Assembly (NCBI GenBank): GCA_030694975.1
Contig: JAUYTU010000015.1
Location: 1 to 64,000 of the forward strand
Reading direction: 5' to 3'
Length of the DNA stretch: 64,000 nucleotides
DNA from: Erysipelotrichaceae bacterium
Lineage (GTDB): Bacteria; Bacillota_I; Bacilli_A; Erysipelotrichales; Erysipelotrichaceae
The notes below the pieces were generated by a model, which worked only from the letters and a program-made list of their open reading frames with translations, was not told the DNA's origin and did no database searches. Positions within the stretch are counted from its first letter, which is position 1; every line of letters starts with the position of its first letter. The position numbers and the translations under genes are program-made. Positions 59,928 to 64,000 of this stretch are shown piece by piece.

Positions 59928-62003
59928 ATGAGAGATTATTTAGCACATGAGGTGCGCAATATTGTTTTGTTAGGGCATAGTGGCAGCGGTAAAACAGCTG
60001 TGGTCGAGTCCATGTTATTTTACACCAAAGCCATTGACCGTGTAGGAAAAGCGGTCGATGGAAATAGCGTCCTTGATTACGATTCAGAGGAAGTCAGACG
60101 TGGTGTGACAGTATTTACAACATTGGCTCCAATTGAATGGAAAAACTGTAAAATTAATTTCATCGATACTCCGGGTTATTTGGATTACGCCGGTGAAATG
60201 TTATCTGGAGTATCTGTGGCAGACAACGCCTTAATTGTTGTCAGTGCAAAAGACGGTGTTCAAACCGGTACCGAACGTGCCTGGAAAATCGTTACGGTCC
60301 GAAAATTACCTACCATTTTCTTTATCAATAAGATGGACGAAGAAAATGCATCCTTTGAAAAGAGTTATGACTCACTTCGAGACAGCTTTGGTAAATCGGT
60401 CATTGCTTTTGAAGTACCGATCATTGAAGGTGGTAAAGTCGTTGGAAGTGTTAATATTTTAAAGAAAAAAGCCTGGTATCATAACGATCGAGAAAATGCC
60501 AAAGAAGTCCCAACAGCGATGAGCAGTCAGGTGGACGCTTATTATGAACAAATCGCAGAAGCTGTAGCGATGGGTGATGATGAGTTGATGGAAAAGTTCT
60601 TTGAAGGTGAGCCGTTTACGGAAGCTGAGATTCTTAAAGGTGTTCGTATCGGTGTTCGCACCGGTGAAATCCGTCCGGTATATTGCGGATCCGCGATTCA
60701 ATTGACCGGCATCGAACGTTTGATGGATCTGATTTCCGAATACTTCCCTTCGTATGCCGAGCAGGGCGTAACTGAAGCCAAAGATCTTAATGGTAAAGTC
60801 GTAAAGTTGGAGACCAACGAAAAAGAGGCATTTAGTGCCCGCGTATTTAAGACGATCGTAGACCCCTTTGTCGGACGTATTTCGTTTGTTAAAGTCATGA
60901 CGGGTGTTTTGACGACCGATGCTCAAGTTATCAATGTTCAAAAAGATAAAGTTGAGAAAATCGCTCAATTGTTTGCCATCAAAGGCAAACATCAGATCGG
61001 TGTCGGAAAACTATTTACCGGTGATATTGGCGCAATCGTAAAATTACAATTCACGGAAACCAGCGACACATTGGCAACCAAAGCTAAACCGGTCATTTAT
61101 GATAAAATCGAGTTCCCGCAACCGATGCTTTCGGTCGCTTTGTGGCCAAAGAGTAAGAATGACGAAGATAAACTGAGTACCAGTTTACAACGTCTGGCAG
61201 AAGAAGATGCTTCTTGCCGTTTTGAGAAAAACAGCGAAACAGGCGAATTGATTTTATTTGGTGTCGGTGATCAACATATCGATGTCATTATCAGTAAGTT
61301 AAAATCCAAATATAAAGTTGAAGTTGAATTAACTGAACCCAAAGTCCCATATCGTGAGACGATTCGCGGAACCGTTACCGTCGAAGGTAAACATAAAAAA
61401 CAGTCCGGTGGCGCAGGCCAGTTCGGACATGTGTTTATCACCTTTGAACCTTGTGACAGTGAAGAAATGGTTTTTGAAGAAAAGGTCTTTGGCGGTGCCG
61501 TGCCACGTCAGTACTTCCCAGCGGTCGAAGCCGGCTTAAGAGAGTGTATGTTTAAAGGGCTGTTGGCCGGTTATAAGGTCGTTGGATTGAAAGCAATCTT
61601 GGTCGATGGACGTTATCATGAAGTTGACTCAAAGGAAATTGCCTTCAAATCTGCGGCACGTCTTGCATTTAAGGCAGGATTCCCGAAAGCCCGTCCGGCA
61701 CTGATGGAACCGATTGTTAAAGTTCAAGTTACGATACCGGAAGAATATACCGGTACAGTCATCGGTGATTTCAATAAGCGTCGCGGAATTATCTTAGGCA
61801 TGGAATTACTGAACGAAAAAGAACAAATGGTCACAGCTGAAGTTCCGATGTCGGAAATGATGCGTTATGCGACCGAACTGCGTAGCTTTACCCAAGGCCG
61901 CGGCAGTTATACTCAAGAGTTTGATCGCTATGAGTTTGCTCCTCAGCCGATTGCGGACAAAGTCATTGCTGCTCACGTCAAAGAAGAAGAAGACGAAGAT
62001 TAA
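59928..62003 (+). CDS. Elongation factor G-like GTPase (second EF-G type)
   Basis: 691 residues. G1 GHSGSGKTAV, switch region with EEVRRGVTVFTTLAPIEW, G3 DTPGYLDYAGE, G4 NKMD. Domains II-V follow, with domain IV at GGAGQFGHVFITFEP. The G1 loop (GHSGSGKT instead of AHIDAGKT) and RRGVTV mark the EF-G2/FusA2-like paralogue rather than the main translocase. Its role in translation or ribosome recycling in this organism is unknown. Ends in an acidic EEEDED tail. Confidence 0.88.
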   Translation: MRDYLAHEVRNIVLLGHSGSGKTAVVESMLFYTKAIDRVGKAVDGNSVLDYDSEEVRRGVTVFTTLAPIEWKNCKINFIDTPGYLDYAGEMLSGVSVADNALIVVSAKDGVQTGTERAWKIVTVRKLPTIFFINKMDEENASFEKSYDSLRDSFGKSVIAFEVPIIEGGKVVGSVNILKKKAWYHNDRENAKEVPTAMSSQVDAYYEQIAEAVAMGDDELMEKFFEGEPFTEAEILKGVRIGVRTGEIRPVYCGSAIQLTGIERLMDLISEYFPSYAEQGVTEAKDLNGKVVKLETNEKEAFSARVFKTIVDPFVGRISFVKVMTGVLTTDAQVINVQKDKVEKIAQLFAIKGKHQIGVGKLFTGDIGAIVKLQFTETSDTLATKAKPVIYDKIEFPQPMLSVALWPKSKNDEDKLSTSLQRLAEEDASCRFEKNSETGELILFGVGDQHIDVIISKLKSKYKVEVELTEPKVPYRETIRGTVTVEGKHKKQSGGAGQFGHVFITFEPCDSEEMVFEEKVFGGAVPRQYFPAVEAGLRECMFKGLLAGYKVVGLKAILVDGRYHEVDSKEIAFKSAARLAFKAGFPKARPALMEPIVKVQVTIPEEYTGTVIGDFNKRRGIILGMELLNEKEQMVTAEVPMSEMMRYATELRSFTQGRGSYTQEFDRYEFAPQPIADKVIAAHVKEEEDED

Positions 62004-62010
62004 ATCAGAC

Positions 62011-62037
62011 AAAAGACAGCCTGTGGGCTGTCTTTTT
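62011..62037 (+). terminator. Terminator after the EF-G-like gene
   Basis: AAAGACAGCC pairs with GGCTGTCTTT around TGTG; TTTTT follows. Confidence 0.85.
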
Positions 62038-62042
62038 CGTTT

Positions 62043-62065
62043 AAAAAGGGACCTTGCGGTCCCTG
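62043..62065 (-). terminator. Original sodA terminator, now 1.5 kb from its gene
   Basis: Read on the minus strand, GGGACC-GCAA-GGTCCC then TTTTTAA. Before the IS insertion it lay about 10 nt after the sodA stop codon. Confidence 0.75.
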
Positions 62066-62184
62066 GTACTTACTTTTTACGAGTATTTGCGGGACTTTTA
62101 GAAATGTACGAGCTATACGGAAGTTTTAGATTTTCTAGAGCTTCTTTTTTGTAGGCTTTACGGAAGTTTTAGATAAATAAAAAG

Positions 62185-62234
62185 GACAAGACCCTTATGA
62201 TTAATCTGACGGAAAAAACATAGGAGGTCTTGTC
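62185..62234 (+). promoter_or_regulatory. Hairpin masking the transposase ribosome site
   Basis: GACAAGACC (62185-62193) pairs perfectly with GGTCTTGTC (62226-62234); the transposase ATG starts at 62235 and the GGAGG at 62223-62227 is partly in the stem. Long read-through transcripts from outside would fold this stem and suppress transposase translation. Confidence 0.6.
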
Positions 62235-63500
62235 ATGAATAACAGTATCATAGAATTCTTGAATCTAAAAGAGGAAGAGATAGCTTCTCTTACTTGTCAA
62301 TCAACCGACGAAGGACTGTTCGTATTTTTATCATTGAAGGTGAAGCCTCACCCTTGTCCGACATGCGGTACTACGACATCGAAAATTATGAATCGATATG
62401 AGCGAAAGATCAATCATGGACTATTTATTGATCGCCGTTGCATGATCTATTACAGGCAGAACCGCTATCAATGTCCGATTTGCCAAACAACCTTTAACGA
62501 GGTTTGCTCGTTGGCGACCAAGCATCAGAAGAAATCCATGGCCTCCCATATCCAGATGATGGAGCTATTAAGAGATCCACATCTTACCTTCAAAAAAGTC
62601 GGTGAGTTGCTTCATCTTGCTCCTTCGACCATTATGGATGCTTTTTATAAGTCCGTACCGGTTTATCCACCTTCACTACCCCGGGTTCTTTGTATTGATG
62701 AGGTTTATCTGGGAAGAAACGCAACGAAGAAATACGTAGCGGTTCTATTGGATTTTGAATCGAATCAGATTGTGGATATCATTTATGGAAGAACCAAAGA
62801 TGCTTTACACAGTTATTTCCAGCGATTACCCGAGGAACAACTACGAAAGGTCGAATTCATCAGTTCGGATATGTATGAAGGATATCGTTTTCTTCAACGA
62901 CATTATTTCAAGCAAGCGAAGCTATGTGTCGATTCCTTTCATGTTATCCAATTAGTCCTAAGCATGATGGATGCACAGTTAAAGGGTTTTCTACGACACT
63001 ATGATCGAGGTTCTTTGGAATACTATTTACTCAAACAGAAGCGATTCGTGTTACTTCGCAACGCTTCAAGCATTGAATGGTATCGACAGGAATACAATCG
63101 GAAACTGGGATATATCGTATATTTGATGAAATACCGGGAGCTTTTGTTTAACATCCATCCGCTCATTAAAGAAATCTATGATCTGAAAGAATCGTATATC
63201 TCGTTCAATCGAGTCAAAAGCGTTCAGGATGCTTCTCATCAATTGGATGCCATTATCAAGATTTTTTTAGCTCATCCTCATTCAGAAGTAAAGCGTGTTG
63301 GACGTACCCTGCTTAAATGGAAGCCTGAAATACTCAACTCATTTTCATGGTTTAATGGAAAAAGAATATCCAATGGTCCTATCGAGTCTCGCAATAACAC
63401 CATTAAATTACTGATCAGAAACGCAGCTGGATATCGCAATTTCGACCACCTTCGTAGGCGAATCATATACTGTATAAATACGAAAAAAAAGGAATCATGA
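62235..63500 (+). CDS. tnp: ISL3 family transposase
   Basis: 421 residues. An N-terminal zinc ribbon has PCPTCG at about 41-44 and CPICQTTFNEVC at about 79-90; an HTH follows (LTFKKVGELLHLAPSTIMDAF). The DDE catalytic set is LCIDEVYLG (Asp near 155), ISSDMYEGY (Asp near 215) and NGPIESRNNTIK (Glu near 387). Full length for the family, no frameshift. Confidence 0.95.
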   Translation: MNNSIIEFLNLKEEEIASLTCQSTDEGLFVFLSLKVKPHPCPTCGTTTSKIMNRYERKINHGLFIDRRCMIYYRQNRYQCPICQTTFNEVCSLATKHQKKSMASHIQMMELLRDPHLTFKKVGELLHLAPSTIMDAFYKSVPVYPPSLPRVLCIDEVYLGRNATKKYVAVLLDFESNQIVDIIYGRTKDALHSYFQRLPEEQLRKVEFISSDMYEGYRFLQRHYFKQAKLCVDSFHVIQLVLSMMDAQLKGFLRHYDRGSLEYYLLKQKRFVLLRNASSIEWYRQEYNRKLGYIVYLMKYRELLFNIHPLIKEIYDLKESYISFNRVKSVQDASHQLDAIIKIFLAHPHSEVKRVGRTLLKWKPEILNSFSWFNGKRISNGPIESRNNTIKLLIRNAAGYRNFDHLRRRIIYCINTKKKES

Positions 63501-63522
63501 TAGCTTTCGTACCATGATTCCT
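63483..63522 (-). terminator. Strong inward terminator inside the IS
   Basis: On the minus strand AGGAATCATG and CATGATTCCT form a perfect 10-bp stem with a 13-nt loop and are followed by eight T. It stops transcripts entering from the sodA side and so replaces the terminator that sodA lost; it also overlaps the transposase stop codon. Confidence 0.8.
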
Positions 63523-63586
63523 CCATGTTTCTAAAAGTCCCGTAAAGCTAACATCTAAAACTTCCGCAATGCTTACAACTTATTTT

Positions 63587-64000
63587 CTAAAAGTTCCGTA
63601 AAGATCCCTTTTTACCTTCTTCGAATAGTTTGGTTACGACATCCCAGTTAACGACATTGAACCAATTTTCGATGTATTCCGGACGACGGTTTTGATATTT
63701 AAGATAGTATGCATGTTCCCATACATCCAATCCAAGAATTGGTGTCAAACCATCGGAAATCGGATTATCCTGATTGGCTGTCGATACGACACTTAATTTT
63801 TTATCTTCGTCTAATACCAACCATGCCCAACCGCTTCCGAAGCGAGCCTTCGCTGCTTTACCAAATGCATCTTTGAAATGGTCAATACCACCAAAAGTTG
63901 CTTCGATTGCTTCAAGAAGTTCGTCTTTAGGTTTTGAAGCACCACCCGGTGCCATCATTTCCCAAAACATCGTATGATTAATGTGTCCGCCGCCATTGTT
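63587..64000 (-). CDS. sodA: Superoxide dismutase (Mn/Fe type), partial, C-terminus altered by IS
   Basis: The gene enters from beyond the right edge; 137 C-terminal residues are visible. [18 protein letters not shown] holds a metal-ligand His region, [12 protein letters not shown] and [10 protein letters not shown] follow (the Gln is typical of Mn-type), and [19 protein letters not shown] has the Asp and His ligands. The native end was FEEGKK and TAA; the IS starts right after AAG, so the protein now runs on as GSLRNF to a TAG within the IS end. The catalytic core is untouched, so enzyme activity is probably kept. Confidence 0.93.
   Translation of the reverse strand, partial: NNGGGHINHTMFWEMMAPGGASKPKDELLEAIEATFGGIDHFKDAFGKAAKARFGSGWAWLVLDEDKKLSVVSTANQDNPISDGLTPILGLDVWEHAYYLKYQNRRPEYIENWFNVVNWDVVTKLFEEGKKGSLRNF

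Larger units (their letters stand above)
62081..63607 (+). mobile_element. ISL3-family insertion sequence, 1527 bp, intact
   Basis: Bounded exactly by the CTTTTTAC duplication. Left end GAGTATTTGCGGGACTTTTA and right end (reversed) GGATCTTTACGGAACTTTTA are imperfect terminal inverted repeats with about 20 of 25 matches. Each end carries three copies of GGRASTTTTAGA: 62091-62102, 62119-62130, 62162-62173, and inverted at 63530-63541, 63554-63565, 63586-63597. It encodes one complete transposase, so it could be active. The clean duplication suggests a recent insertion. Confidence 0.92.
62073..63615. repeat. 8-bp target-site duplication flanking the IS
   Basis: CTTTTTAC occurs at 62073-62080 and again at 63608-63615, directly outside the IS ends. 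Eight base pairs is the known duplication length of the ISL3 family. Confidence 0.9.

Noticed and set aside
62046-62063. GGGACC/GGTCCC hairpin as part of the IS left end
   Set aside because: It lies outside the target duplication and fits the pre-insertion sodA terminator on the minus strand.
1-64000. tRNA, rRNA or replication origin
   Set aside because: No cloverleaf, rRNA core sequence or DnaA-box cluster was recognised by eye.

Overview
The window is a chromosomal segment of a low-GC Gram-positive bacterium (Bacillota). Genes are small and tightly packed, with strong AAGGAGG-type ribosome sites, A/T-rich sigma-A promoters and many hairpin-plus-T-run terminators. TGA is used as a stop, so the genetic code is standard. 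The gene mix (long-form HutU, M3 oligoendopeptidases, a BusR-like GntR/RCK regulator, a UMF1-type MFS protein, Ku/LigD and several GGDEF/HD-GYP proteins) fits a free-living or gut/sediment Firmicute of the Erysipelotrichia or Clostridia kind. I cannot fix the genus. No rRNA, tRNA or CRISPR was seen.

Layout. (1) 0-33 kb looks accessory and rearranged: many single-gene units, four c-di-GMP signalling proteins, a Ku-LigD end-joining pair, a TetR/ABC/flavoprotein block, nitroreductase and PNPOx-like flavoproteins, and at least four decayed genes (a membrane-protein tail at about 9.35 kb, a frameshifted DUF4287 gene at 11.7 kb, a short AbiEi-like fragment at 19.2 kb, and ABC transporter scraps at 24.5 kb). 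(2) 33-40 kb carries small housekeeping and transport genes (AlkD, MFS, methyltransferases, AzlCD, ZIP transporter). (3) 40.2-46.6 kb is a complete histidine-degradation operon, hutH-hutU-ftcD-hutI-fchA, taking histidine to glutamate with the formimino carbon passed to folate. (4) 46.6-62 kb holds peptidases, an ArsR-permease-thioredoxin operon, an inactive-GGDEF/EAL protein, a BusR-like regulator, an MFS protein, a NERD protein, a transglutaminase lipoprotein, a 29-codon small ORF with its own signals, an ankyrin protein and a second EF-G. (5) 62.08-63.61 kb is an intact ISL3-type insertion sequence with an exact 8-bp target duplication. It is inserted between the last sense codon and the stop codon of the Mn/Fe superoxide dismutase gene, which runs off the right edge.

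The strongest unusual points are: the IS insertion that re-tails SOD by six residues and takes over its terminator; a two-domain iron-sulfur/flavodoxin-like protein present in the same neighbourhood both as one fused gene and as two split genes; a hairpin that would bring a distant Shine-Dalgarno to the DUF368 start codon; and a 29-codon transcription unit with promoter, cre-like box, ribosome site and terminator.
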